From NCBI RefSeq assembly GCF_900141745.1, contig NZ_FSRM01000001.1, positions 3,906,001 through 3,970,000 of the forward strand: a DNA stretch of 64,000 nucleotides. Reading direction: 5' to 3'. The notes beneath the pieces were generated by a model. It was not told the DNA's origin. It did not search any database and saw only the letters and a program-made list of their open reading frames with translations. Shown one piece after another: positions 53,526 to 62,261 of this stretch. This DNA comes from Paraburkholderia phenazinium. Its GTDB lineage: Bacteria > Pseudomonadota > Gammaproteobacteria > Burkholderiales > Burkholderiaceae. Positions within the stretch are counted from its first letter, which is position 1. Every line of letters begins with the position of its first letter. The position numbers and the translations under genes are program-made.

Positions 53526-53861
53526 TCACTGCAGCCACTTGCGCACATCCTGCTCCCATGCAGGCTGGCCGCATCCGGAAGGGTTCTCCGGCCCCAGCAC
53601 GGTAATATAGCCGCGCGTTTTCATACACGCTTCGTACGCGCGCACTTTCACACAGCGGCCTCCCGCGGTACTTTGGGACACGGCCTTGCAGGCGGCGATG
53701 GAATGGTCCATCGGACCGAAATCCATATCGTCGGCGTTCGACAAGCCTGGGGAATCGGCACCGGTAGCCGAAAACTCAACCGGACCGCTTTGGGCGCATC
53801 CCACCAGCGACAACGCCGCCGCCAACGCGCTAACCAACAGAAGTGAGCTGCATGCTTTCAT
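53526..53861 (-). CDS. Small lipoprotein with Cys pairs
   Basis: The 111-residue precursor has a lipoprotein signal (MKACSSLLLVSALAAALSL, then VGC at the lipobox). The mature part has four further Cys (IAACKA, GRCVKV, YEACMK, SGCGQ) and is probably disulfide-linked. GAGAGGGG precedes the ATG at 53861. Function unknown. It is convergent with the paralogous small protein upstream and divergent from the glycosyltransferase gene. Confidence 0.8.
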   Translation of the reverse strand: MKACSSLLLVSALAAALSLVGCAQSGPVEFSATGADSPGLSNADDMDFGPMDHSIAACKAVSQSTAGGRCVKVRAYEACMKTRGYITVLGPENPSGCGQPAWEQDVRKWLQ

Positions 53862-54004
53862 CGTCCCCTCTCCGATTGAATCAACCGCGCTCATGATACG
53901 CCGGGCATTGAGGCGGCCCCAGAGAACCTGGCCGACCTCCCGCGCCACATACCGGCCTGCTTTTTTTCGGCGATAATCGCGGCCATCCCCGCCCGTCAGC
54001 ACCT

Positions 54005-55738
54005 ATGAGCAAGCCAGCGAACCCGCAACGCCAGATCGATGCACTGCTCCAGCAGGCCGTGGCCCTGCAGCAAAACGCGGCCTACGCCGAGGCGGAAGAG
54101 CTCTACCGCGAAATTCTCGCGCTGAGGCCCAAACACTTCGATGCCATCCAGTTGCTCGGCGCATTGACACTCCAGTCAGGCCGCATCGAAGAAGGGATCG
54201 AGCTGCTCAAGAAAGCGGTTGCGATCAACGGCATGCAGGCGCCAATCCACTCCAATCTCGCCTTTGCTTATAACGCGCTGCGCCGATTCAAGGAAGGTCT
54301 TGCTAGTGCAAATCGGGCACTTGCACTGCAAGGCAATTTCGTCGATGCGCTGAACAATCGCGGCAACGCGTTGGCGGGGCTCGATGCGCCCGTCGAAGCG
54401 TTGACGAGCTTCGAGCGTGCGCTGAAATTGCGACCGGAATTCGCGCAGGCATGGAGCAACCGGGCCTGCGTTCTGCGCGATCTCGGCCGTCCGGCGGACG
54501 CGTTGGCGAGTTGCGATCAGGCCATCGCACTGCAGCCCGATTACGCCGACGCGTGGAGCAACCGCGCGAATGCATTGAGCGATCTGAATCGCCCGCAGGA
54601 TGCGCAACTGAGTTACCAGCGGGCGCTCGAATTCACGCCCGCGTTTGCCGACGCCTGGAACAATCTTGGCCTCACGCTCGTCGACCTGAATCAGCATGAG
54701 CAGGCGCTGCAGAGTTACGAGCGCGCGCTGAGCCTGAACCCCGAGTTTGCCGAAGCGCACTGGAACAAAGCGCTGTGCCTGTTGCAAATGGGACGGTTCG
54801 AAGAAGGTTGGCAACAGTACGAATGGCGCTGGAAGCGCAACCGGATCAAGGCAAGCCAACGCGCCTTCGAGCGACCGCTCTGGCTGGGCGATTTCCCGAT
54901 CGATGGCAAAACCATCCTCCTGCATGCGGAACAGGGGCTAGGCGATACGCTGCAATTCTGTCGCTATGCGGCGCTGGTATCCGCGTTGGGCGCCAAGGTC
55001 GTGCTCGAAGTGCCCACTGAACTGATCCGCCTGCTCGCGAATCTGGATGGCGTGACGCAGTTGATCGAGCAGGGCCAACCGCTGCCGCCTTTCGATTGTC
55101 ACTGTCCGTTGCTCAGTCTGCCGCTCGCGTTCAGGACGGACCTGTCGAATATGCCGCGGCAGGTGCCCTATCTGTTCGCCGAGGCGCAGGCATCGCAACG
55201 TTGGGCCGAACGACTCGGGCACGATGCGCACGCCAATCGCGAGCTAAAAGTGGGCCTCGTCTGGGCAGGCGGGCACCGTCCCCACGTAGCGGAACTCAGA
55301 AAGAACGACGCACGGCGCTCGATCACGCTCGAAGCGCTGCGGCCGATCCTCGATGTCCCGCATGTGCGCTTCTACAGCTTGCAAAAAGGCCCTGCCGCGC
55401 AGCAGCTCGCGCAACTGCCGGAACTCGGTGAACGGATCACCGATTACACGGACGAACTCACGGACTTCGCCGACACCGCCGCCCTCGTTGCCAACCTGGA
55501 CCTGGTCATCTCGGTCGATACGGCAGTGGCCCACCTTGCCGGCGCACTCGGCAAAGCCGTCTGGATCCTGAATCGCTTCGACACCTGCTGGCGCTGGATG
55601 CTCGAGCGCCGGGACAGTCCGTGGTATCCGAGCGCCCAGCTATTTCGCCAGCCGGCGCTGGGCGATTGGGAAAGCGCGATCCAGTCGGCGCGCGCGGCTC
55701 TTGCGACACGCGCCGAGACCGGCGCGCCGTCGCACTAG
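54005..55738 (+). CDS. TPR protein with C-terminal glycosyltransferase-9-like domain
   Basis: The 577-residue protein has about eight TPR units in its first 290 residues (for example ADAWSNRANALSDLNRPQDA), then WLGDFPIDGKTILLHAEQG and LGDTLQFCRYA, a GT-B type domain ending VISVDTAVAHLAGALGKAVW. It has the same design as the protein at 15438-17270: helical repeats, an H-x-EQG-x-GD motif, and a final SPWYPSAQLFRQP region like WYDSVQLYRQP there. Likely glycosyltransferase on protein or polymer, acceptor unknown. Confidence 0.87.
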   Translation: MSKPANPQRQIDALLQQAVALQQNAAYAEAEELYREILALRPKHFDAIQLLGALTLQSGRIEEGIELLKKAVAINGMQAPIHSNLAFAYNALRRFKEGLASANRALALQGNFVDALNNRGNALAGLDAPVEALTSFERALKLRPEFAQAWSNRACVLRDLGRPADALASCDQAIALQPDYADAWSNRANALSDLNRPQDAQLSYQRALEFTPAFADAWNNLGLTLVDLNQHEQALQSYERALSLNPEFAEAHWNKALCLLQMGRFEEGWQQYEWRWKRNRIKASQRAFERPLWLGDFPIDGKTILLHAEQGLGDTLQFCRYAALVSALGAKVVLEVPTELIRLLANLDGVTQLIEQGQPLPPFDCHCPLLSLPLAFRTDLSNMPRQVPYLFAEAQASQRWAERLGHDAHANRELKVGLVWAGGHRPHVAELRKNDARRSITLEALRPILDVPHVRFYSLQKGPAAQQLAQLPELGERITDYTDELTDFADTAALVANLDLVISVDTAVAHLAGALGKAVWILNRFDTCWRWMLERRDSPWYPSAQLFRQPALGDWESAIQSARAALATRAETGAPSH

Positions 55739-55745
55739 TCGCACC

Positions 55746-56450
55746 TCAATTCCGCTTCGGAATCTCCAGCCCACGCGCCACTGCCGGTCGAGCGACAAAC
55801 GCGTCGAGCACCCGCTTGACGCTGGGAAAATCCTCAATCCCCACCAGCTCCGCGGCCTCGTAGAAGCCGATCAGGTTACGCACCCACGGGAAAGTCGCGA
55901 TATCGGCGATCGTGTACGCGTCGCCCATCAGCCACGCACGGCCGCTTAGCCGCTTCTCCAGCACGGCGAGCAGGCGCTTCGCTTCCGCCACATAGCGGTC
56001 GCGCGGCCGCTTGTCCTCGTACTCCTTGCCGGCGAATTTATGGAAGAAACCCAGTTGACCGAACATCGGACCGATGCCGCCCATCTGGAACATCACCCAT
56101 TGAATCGTCTCGTAACGGCCAGCGGCATCCTGCGGCATGAACTGGCCGGTCTTTTCGGCCAGGTAAATCAGGATCGCGCCGGACTCGAACAACGGCAGCG
56201 GCTTGCCGTCTGGACCGTTCGGATCGATGATGGCCGGAATCTTGTTGTTCGGATTGAGCGAGAGGAATTCCGGCGACATCTGATCGTTCGTGTCGAAGCG
56301 CACCAGATGCGGTTCATAGGCGAGGCCGGTCTCCTCGAGCGTGATCGACACCTTGACGCCATTGGGCGTGGGCAGCGAATAGAGCTGCAAGCGCTCGGGA
56401 TGCTGGGCCGGCCACTTGGCGGTGATGGGAAAAGCGGAAAGATCGGTCAT
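55746..56450 (-). CDS. Glutathione S-transferase, YfcG/YghU-like
   Basis: The 234-residue enzyme has a thioredoxin-like N-terminal domain (LQLYSLPTPNGVKVSITLEE, with the Asn-Gly helix typical of the nu/YfcG type), NNKIPAIIDPNG and FESGAILIYLAEKTG, and an all-helical C-terminal domain (MGDAYTIADIATFPWV). Members reduce disulfides or conjugate glutathione in the cytosol. The ATG at 56450 matches the family start. Substrate unknown. Confidence 0.92.
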   Translation of the reverse strand: MTDLSAFPITAKWPAQHPERLQLYSLPTPNGVKVSITLEETGLAYEPHLVRFDTNDQMSPEFLSLNPNNKIPAIIDPNGPDGKPLPLFESGAILIYLAEKTGQFMPQDAAGRYETIQWVMFQMGGIGPMFGQLGFFHKFAGKEYEDKRPRDRYVAEAKRLLAVLEKRLSGRAWLMGDAYTIADIATFPWVRNLIGFYEAAELVGIEDFPSVKRVLDAFVARPAVARGLEIPKRN

Positions 56451-56739
56451 AGAAACCTTGTCGGTCTGGATGGACTGGAGCGGTGACGATGTTCTCTGTG
56501 CGGGACAAACCCGCCCAGAGAACGAGGCGTCCAATATAAACGCTCCGGCAAAACTTTTCCGGGTTCGCGCAACGCGGGGTTGTCCAACGCCCATGGCAGC
56601 GCACGGACCCGCGAAGACGAGGGAGTCCAGCCAATCGCCTATCGGCTGCAAGAGGGCCGTCCAGCGCAACTTAAGAAGTTATGCTAATTAACCAGCTCAG
56701 CACGTGCACGAAGACCGTTGCAGCGCGTCAGGGAAAAGA

Positions 56740-56759
56740 AAAGGCGCCGAAGCGCCTTT
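56740..56759 (-). terminator. Intrinsic terminator of CsbD-like gene
   Basis: An 8-bp stem AAAGGCGC / GCGCCTTT has a loop that reads TTCG on the - strand, a stable tetraloop, followed by TTTTCTTTTCCC. The rest of 56451-56739 holds no gene I can support; part is the GST promoter region. Confidence 0.8.
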
Positions 56760-56782
56760 CCCGTCAAACCGGATCACCTGAC

Positions 56783-56974
56783 TTACGGCGCATTCCGCTT
56801 GGCGTTGTCCTTGGCTTGTTCCTTGCCGTCGCCGTAGGCCTTGCGGATTTCGCCCGCGCCTTGCTGGAGATCGCCCTTCAGTTCCTGGGTCTTGTTGCCC
56901 GTGGCCTTGCCGACGGCTTCGTTGACCTTGCCCTTGACTTGCTCGCCCACACCCTTCACTTGGTCTTTGTTCAT
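56783..56974 (-). CDS. CsbD-family stress protein
   Basis: The 63-residue protein is Lys/Glu/Gln/Gly-rich with MNKDQVKGVGEQVKGKVNEA, then GKATGNKTQELKGDLQQ, the CsbD pattern. CsbD proteins are abundant general-stress proteins, presumed disordered or loosely helical, of unknown biochemical role. GGAG eight bases before the ATG at 56974 decides the start. A terminator with UUCG loop follows. Confidence 0.93.
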   Translation of the reverse strand: MNKDQVKGVGEQVKGKVNEAVGKATGNKTQELKGDLQQGAGEIRKAYGDGKEQAKDNAKRNAP

Positions 56975-57129
56975 GTTCGACTCCATGCGATTGCAGTGCC
57001 GACGCGACATTGCGCCAGTACTTTCATCCCCGCAACGGCCGTGCCCGACTCTCATCCCCCTGCCATGCCAACCGAAAAAATTTTTACGCGCAGCCCTAAA
57101 GTCGCCATTTACCCTGCCGATAACGAGGC

Positions 57130-57447
57130 ATGGACCCTATTCCGACCGCGCCGAACAACGCCTTGCTGGCGACGTTTATCGATCAGGACATTGCGCACAT
57201 CCGTCGCGTGATGGAGCCCTCACTACTCGGCGATCTGGCCGGCCCGATCCTGCCGCCTGCCTACTGGCGCGGGCGTCTGAACAAGTTGCTCGATACCGGG
57301 CATCTGAGCCACGCGCAACTGTGCGCAGTCGACAGCCTTCTGTTGGTACTCACCCAGTTCGATCCCGCCGACAGCCTCCCCGCCTGGAAAACGCTGCCGC
57401 TCGGCGCGCACGAAAAACGCCCGGCGCACGCACGGCGCGTTCGCTGA
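57130..57447 (+). CDS. Small protein, paralogue of 53249-53500
   Basis: The 105-residue protein shares FIDQDIAHIRRVMEPSLLG and LPPAYWRGRLNKLLDTGHLS with the 83-residue protein at 53249, then AQLCAVDSLLLVLTQFD. It has an N-terminal extension of about 15 residues and a basic tail. GAGG lies too close to the ATG to be ideal. Family unknown; described further in the findings. Confidence 0.68.
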   Translation: MDPIPTAPNNALLATFIDQDIAHIRRVMEPSLLGDLAGPILPPAYWRGRLNKLLDTGHLSHAQLCAVDSLLLVLTQFDPADSLPAWKTLPLGAHEKRPAHARRVR

Positions 57448-57491
57448 CCTCCCCGCCCTCTGGACAGGTCGCGCCTTCCCTCGTTTCCCGC

Positions 57492-57544
57492 TTTTACCTG
57501 CAAACCAGCAGGTAAAAAAAAGCCGCGGACTCGGGGCCGCGGCT
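57492..57544 (-). terminator. Tandem hairpins with U8 on the - strand; no known gene feeds them
   Basis: The hairpin at 57521-57544 (AGCCGCGG / CCGCGGCT) ends, on the - strand, in TTTTTTTT, an ideal intrinsic terminator. Beyond it a second hairpin with 10-bp arms (57492-57517, TTTTACCTGC / GCAGGTAAAA) follows. No annotated - strand gene lies to the right, so it implies an unrecognised - strand transcript. Confidence 0.65.
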
Positions 57545-57881
57545 GAACACACGGTAACGCGGAGATCAGCGTCACTAGGGATAAGCCTAACAACCCTAAA
57601 TCACGCCCGCAATAACACTACCTAACGCGGCACCTATACGGACAGCTTTCTTGCCTGACATGTCTGCAAGCTGGCTGCTTTAAGCGGTCCCCCAAGCACG
57701 TAACCGTACCTCCCGCCGTGCCAATAAGGCGATCAATGCTCGCCGCGGCGATATTTTTGCCTCAGTGCCGAGCCACAGCGCGCCCTTTCAGCCGTTTTTG
57801 CTGACCGAAAGCGGGGAAAAACAGGAAAAAGGGACAACTCCAGGTCATAATGTCCGCAAAAATCCCCAGCAAGGACTGCTA
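57545..57881. other. Intergenic region, possible small RNA or peptide on - strand
   Basis: No conventional gene. A 21-codon - strand frame at 57596-57661 (starts MSGKKAVRIG, hydrophobic end) precedes the orphan terminator, but lacks a Shine-Dalgarno sequence. CATAAT (57845-57850) is a candidate -10 for dcm. Confidence 0.4.
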
Positions 57882-59120
57882 GTGACCCAGGCCCCACCGC
57901 TCGAGCTGCTACAACAGGCGCGCACACGCTTCACCCAACGAGAAATCGCCGCTCACGTCGGCAAGGACATCAAGACCGTGCGCCGCTGGGAAAAAGGTGA
58001 GACGCCCTGTCCGTCGATGCTCGAACCCGCGCTGCGTGATCTGCTGCAAGGCGGCGCGGCGCTCAAGCACGGTGCGGCTAACGGGACAGCCAATTTCCGC
58101 TTCATCGATCTGTTCGCCGGCATCGGCGGCATCCGCATGGGCTTCGAGGCGCAGGGCGGCGCGTGCGTCTTCACAAGCGAGTGGAACGATTTCTCGAAGA
58201 AGACCTACCTGGAAAACTACGGCGCGGATCACTCGTTTATCGGCGATATCGTGTCATTTCCCGCCAACGAGGTGCCGGCGCACGACGTCCTGCTCGGTGG
58301 CTTTCCCTGCCAGCCGTTCTCGATCGCGGGCGTCAGCAAGAAGAACGCAATGGGCCGGCCGCACGGCTTCGAGTGCTCCACTCAGGGGACGCTCTTCTTC
58401 GACGTCGCCCGCATCATCGCGGCCAAGCAGCCTGCGGCGTTTCTGCTGGAGAACGTGAAGAATCTGCTCTCCCACGACAAGGGCCGCACCTTCGAAGTCA
58501 TCCTCCAGACCTTGCGCGACGAACTAGGCTACGAAGTGCACTACAAGGTCGTCGACGGCCAGCATTTCACGCCGCAACACCGCGAGCGCATCATCATCGT
58601 CGGTTTTCGCGGCAAGACCGCGTTCTCATGGGACGACCTGCGTCTGCCGAGCGTCGGCCCGCGGCTCGGCTCGATCCTGCACCGTACCGACGGCAGCGAA
58701 CCGGTGCTGCCGTGGGACCACGACCGCTTCTTCGATCACGCGAAACAACGCGTGCAGCCGAAGTACACGCTCACGCCGAATCTGTGGACCTATCTGCAAA
58801 ACTACGCGGAAAAGCATCGCGCGGCAGGCAACGGCTTCGGTTTCGGCATGGCCTACCCCGATAGCGTGACGCGCACCTTGTCGGCCCGTTATCACAAGGA
58901 CGGCTCCGAAATCCTCGTCTCACAAGGCAAGCGGCTGCGTCCGCGCCGCCTCACGCCGCGTGAATGTGCCCGGCTCATGGGATTTCCCGACACCTTCCGG
59001 ATTCCCGTCAGCGACACCCAGGCCTACCGCCAGTTCGGCAATAGCGTCGTGATGCCGGTGATGCAGGAAGTCGCGCGCATCATGCTGCCGCACGTGCAGG
59101 CGCGCCTGCGCGCGAACTGA
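57882..59120 (+). CDS. dcm: DNA (cytosine-5) methyltransferase, Dcm-like
   Basis: The 412-residue enzyme has an N-terminal HTH-like region ([20 protein letters not shown]), then motif [15 protein letters not shown], motif [11 protein letters not shown] with the catalytic Cys, motif VI ENVKNL, motif [14 protein letters not shown] and motif [12 protein letters not shown]. It starts at GTG 57882, preceded by AAGGA, and its end overlaps vsr by 1 bp. E. coli Dcm methylates CCWGG, and the N-terminal HTH and vsr suggest the same target. No restriction partner exists. Confidence 0.92.
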   Translation: MTQAPPLELLQQARTRFTQREIAAHVGKDIKTVRRWEKGETPCPSMLEPALRDLLQGGAALKHGAANGTANFRFIDLFAGIGGIRMGFEAQGGACVFTSEWNDFSKKTYLENYGADHSFIGDIVSFPANEVPAHDVLLGGFPCQPFSIAGVSKKNAMGRPHGFECSTQGTLFFDVARIIAAKQPAAFLLENVKNLLSHDKGRTFEVILQTLRDELGYEVHYKVVDGQHFTPQHRERIIIVGFRGKTAFSWDDLRLPSVGPRLGSILHRTDGSEPVLPWDHDRFFDHAKQRVQPKYTLTPNLWTYLQNYAEKHRAAGNGFGFGMAYPDSVTRTLSARYHKDGSEILVSQGKRLRPRRLTPRECARLMGFPDTFRIPVSDTQAYRQFGNSVVMPVMQEVARIMLPHVQARLRAN

Positions 59121-59566
59121 TGGTCGACATCGTCGACGCCGCCACCCGCAGCCGGATGATGTCCGGCATTCGCGGACGCAATACCAAGCCGGAGTTGCTG
59201 ATCCGCAGCCTGCTGCACCGGCGGGGCTTCCGTTTTCGGCTGGACGCGCGCGATCTGCCGGGCCGCCCCGACATCGTTCTGCCTCGCTTCGGCGCTGTTA
59301 TCTTCGTGCACGGCTGCTTCTGGCATGGCCACGATTGCCCGCTCTTCAAATGGCCACAGACGCGCCCGGACTTCTGGCGCGAAAAGATCGGCCGCAACCG
59401 CGCCAACGACGAGAGGTCGCGCGCCGCTCTGCTCGCGGCCGGCTGGCGCGTCGGCGTAGTGTGGGAATGCGCATTGCGTGGAGCCAATCGGGACCTCGAC
59501 GGCGTGCTGCAACGACTGGTCGACTGGCTGCACAGCGACGTCTCAGAACTCGACGAGCGCGGCTGA
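59120..59566 (+). CDS. vsr: Very short patch repair endonuclease
   Basis: The 148-residue enzyme has SRMMSGIRGRNTKPELLIRS, DLPGRPDIVLPR with the catalytic Asp, VFVHGCFWHGHDC with the zinc His/Cys, and RWxxxW-like WEC region of Vsr. Vsr cuts at T:G mismatches left by deamination of 5-methylcytosine in the Dcm site. The ATG overlaps the dcm stop by one base, so the two are translationally coupled. Confidence 0.95.
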   Translation: MVDIVDAATRSRMMSGIRGRNTKPELLIRSLLHRRGFRFRLDARDLPGRPDIVLPRFGAVIFVHGCFWHGHDCPLFKWPQTRPDFWREKIGRNRANDERSRAALLAAGWRVGVVWECALRGANRDLDGVLQRLVDWLHSDVSELDERG

Positions 59567-59824
59567 GGCCCCGGCTCAGTTTGCCGGCTCATTGCAAACC
59601 CGCTGTAAATGAGCCGCCCGATAACCGCACATCATTCCCAGTGAAAGCCTGTCCGGAAGCCGGCGGGAGGCGGGCGTGACCCAGCCCGCCTCGACCAGGC
59701 AGACGAGCCGCCGGTGATACACTCGATTGGCTCACCCGGGTCTGTCCGCGAGTCTGCCAGCACAACGCGCAGTACGCGTTTTTCCGGCAGCTCGCCCCAT
59801 CTGGGAACCACCTGAAGGAGGCAT

Positions 59825-60331
59825 ATGATGGCTGATTTCCGTCTCTGGTCCGACGACTTTCCCACCAACGGCTTCATGCCGAAAGCGCAGGAATACCACG
59901 ACAAGGCGTTCGGCGTAGATGGCGAGAACATCTCTCCGTCGTTGCAGTGGGAAGCACCGCCGGAAGACACGCAAAGCTTCGCCCTCACCGTCCACGATCC
60001 CGATGCGCCAACCGGCAGCGGTTTCTGGCACTGGGTCGTAGTCAATATTCCGGCTGATGTCCGCTCGCTGCCGCGCAACGCCGGCAAGGTCGACGGCAGC
60101 CTGCTGCCGCAAGGCGCGCTACAGGTTCGCAACGACTACGGCACAGTCGGCTTCGGCGGCGCAGCGCCGCCGCGCGGCGACAAGGCCCACCGCTACATTT
60201 TCCGCTTGCATGCGCTGAAGGTTGCGCACCTGCCGATCAATGCGGAGACGACCAATGCGGTCGCCCGTTTCATGACTCACCTGAACGAACTCGATTCGAC
60301 GACGCATACCGGTCTGTACGAACTGAAATAA
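59825..60331 (+). CDS. YbhB/YbcL family (Raf kinase inhibitor-like) protein
   Basis: The 168-residue protein has ISPSLQWEAPPEDTQSFALT, VHDPDAPTGSGFWHWVVVNIP and the C-terminal YIFRLHALKVA typical of the PEBP-like bacterial YbhB group. Ligand pocket residues DPDAP and H are present. GAAGGAGG precedes the ATG. Function is unknown; the family binds small anionic or phospho-ligands. It stands alone between vsr and the MFS gene. Confidence 0.92.
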   Translation: MMADFRLWSDDFPTNGFMPKAQEYHDKAFGVDGENISPSLQWEAPPEDTQSFALTVHDPDAPTGSGFWHWVVVNIPADVRSLPRNAGKVDGSLLPQGALQVRNDYGTVGFGGAAPPRGDKAHRYIFRLHALKVAHLPINAETTNAVARFMTHLNELDSTTHTGLYELK

Positions 60332-60491
60332 TCACGCGCACAGTGGCGCTGCGGCGCGCTCCAGGGCCACTGCGGCGCCGCCACGAAAGCGCCAAGAAAA
60401 CGCAGCGAGAACCGGGCAACGAGGCAGTGCGGCGCGGCACAGGATGCGCGCCGTGTGCTCCCACCCAAACTCGCACATAACTCCTGAGACG

Positions 60492-61931
60492 ATGCACGCA
60501 CACGCTTCCGGTAAAGACGGTTCCAGTCCCGCAGGCGCTTCCGCCGGCGCCCACTCCCTCCCGCCCGACCCCGAACTCGGTCTGCCCCTGCCGCAGCGCT
60601 ACTGGGCGATCGTGGTCGTGGCGCTCGGCATTACCCTCGCCGTGCTCGACAGCGCTATCGCCAACGTGGCGCTACCCACCATCGCGCGCGATCTGCATGC
60701 GAGCGCCGCCGCGTCGATCTGGGTCGTCAACGCGTATCAGCTTGCGATCACGATCTCGCTACTACCGCTGGCGTCGTTAGGTGACCGTATCGGCTACCGG
60801 CGCGTTTATCTGGGTGGACTGATCCTGTTCACCGTCGCCTCGCTCGGCTGCTCGCTGTCCACTTCGCTGGTGACGCTCGCCGCCGCGCGAGTGATTCAGG
60901 GGTTCGGCGCAGCGGGCATCATGAGCGTCAACACGGCCCTCGTACGTACCATCTATCCGCCAGCCCAGCTCGGGCGCGGCGTCGCCATCAACGCGATGGT
61001 GGTGGCGGTCTCGTCCGCGGTCGGTCCGACGGTGGCCTCTGGGGTACTCGCCATCGCGCCGTGGCCATGGCTCTTTGCCATCAATGTGCCGATCGGTCTC
61101 GCGGCCATCGCCACCGGCTTCAAGGCGCTGCCGGTCAACCCCGGCCACAAGGCGCCATACGATTATCTGAGTGCCGTGATGAACGCGTTCGCATTCGGCC
61201 TGCTGATCTTCGCGGTCGACGGACTCGGACACGGCGAAGCCTGGGGCTATATCGCGCTCGAAGCGATTGGCGCCGTGGTGATCGGCTATTTCCTCGTACA
61301 CCGGCAGTTGACGCAGCCCGCGCCGCTACTGCCCGTGGATCTGCTGCGCATTCCGGTGTTTGCGCTATCGGTCGGCACCTCGGTTTGTTCGTTCGCGGCG
61401 CAAATGCTGGCGTTCCTTTCGTTGCCGTTCATGATGCAGGACAACCTCGGCTTGTCGCAGGTTCAGACTGGCTTGCTGATGACGCCCTGGCCACTCGTCA
61501 TCATCGTCGCCGCGCCGCTTTCGGGCGTGCTGTCGGATCGTATGTCGGCGGGCTTGCTGGGCGGAATCGGACTCGTTGCCATGACGGTGGGTCTGCTGCT
61601 GCTCGCCACGCTCGGCACACATCCGGATAGCTTGCAGATCGCCTGGCGCATGGCGGTGTGCGGTGCGGGCTTCGGCATCTTCCAGTCGCCGAACAATCGC
61701 ACCATGCTGGCGTCGGCGCCGCGCGCGCGCAGTGGTGGCGCGAGCGGCATGCTGGGCACTGCGCGACTGACCGGACAGACGCTTGGTGCCGCGCTGGTGG
61801 CGGTGATCTTCGGCACCGTGCCGCAGCACGGGCCGACCGTCGCGCTGTATGTGGCAGCGGGTTTTGCGGCGGTAGCGTCAGTGGTGAGCACGTTGCGCGT
61901 AATGCAGCGGACAACTCCGGCCGCTGCATAG
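60492..61931 (+). CDS. MFS drug-efflux-type transporter, DHA2 (14-helix) family
   Basis: The 479-residue protein has about 14 membrane segments. It has VLDSAIANVALPTIARDLH and WVVNAYQLAITISLLPLASLGDRIGYRRV, the DHA2 starting motifs, with later VTVASGVLAI-type segments. Such pumps expel drugs or metabolites with protons. The start at 60492 follows a short polar N-terminus. No regulator is adjacent. A terminator lies 146 bp downstream. Confidence 0.9.
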   Translation: MHAHASGKDGSSPAGASAGAHSLPPDPELGLPLPQRYWAIVVVALGITLAVLDSAIANVALPTIARDLHASAAASIWVVNAYQLAITISLLPLASLGDRIGYRRVYLGGLILFTVASLGCSLSTSLVTLAAARVIQGFGAAGIMSVNTALVRTIYPPAQLGRGVAINAMVVAVSSAVGPTVASGVLAIAPWPWLFAINVPIGLAAIATGFKALPVNPGHKAPYDYLSAVMNAFAFGLLIFAVDGLGHGEAWGYIALEAIGAVVIGYFLVHRQLTQPAPLLPVDLLRIPVFALSVGTSVCSFAAQMLAFLSLPFMMQDNLGLSQVQTGLLMTPWPLVIIVAAPLSGVLSDRMSAGLLGGIGLVAMTVGLLLLATLGTHPDSLQIAWRMAVCGAGFGIFQSPNNRTMLASAPRARSGGASGMLGTARLTGQTLGAALVAVIFGTVPQHGPTVALYVAAGFAAVASVVSTLRVMQRTTPAAA

Positions 61932-62076
61932 GCTCGCGTTTTCGCAGACGAGGATGCGGATTTGGATTTGGATGTGGCTAGCGAGTGCCGCACAACAGCT
62001 TCATGAATCCGCAACACGCATAACGCGAACATCAAAGGCTCGCATTACTTTCAGCACGTCCACCCCGCACAAGCAA

Positions 62077-62102
62077 AAACGGCGGCCTGGTGGCCGCCGT
62101 TT
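62077..62102. terminator. Bidirectional intrinsic terminator
   Basis: An 11-bp stem AAACGGCGGCC / GGCCGCCGTTT has a 4-base loop, between the convergent MFS and otsA genes. It is the only clear element in 61932-62261; the rest of that 330-base gap shows no gene. Confidence 0.85.
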
Positions 62103-62261
62103 GCATGCTTTCGTAGCATTGAGTGGACCGCAGGCAGCGGGACCGAACCTCAACTCACCGCCTGATCGATTCGACGTGACAGCGAGCAACTGAGACCCGC
62201 CGACACCTGAGCTCATCATCACGACTGAGCGCCACATTGAGCGCTCAGTCGCTTCAACGCT

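Noticed and set aside
57882..59566. Dcm-Vsr as a restriction-modification system
   Set aside because: Vsr is a mismatch repair enzyme; no restriction endonuclease gene lies nearby.
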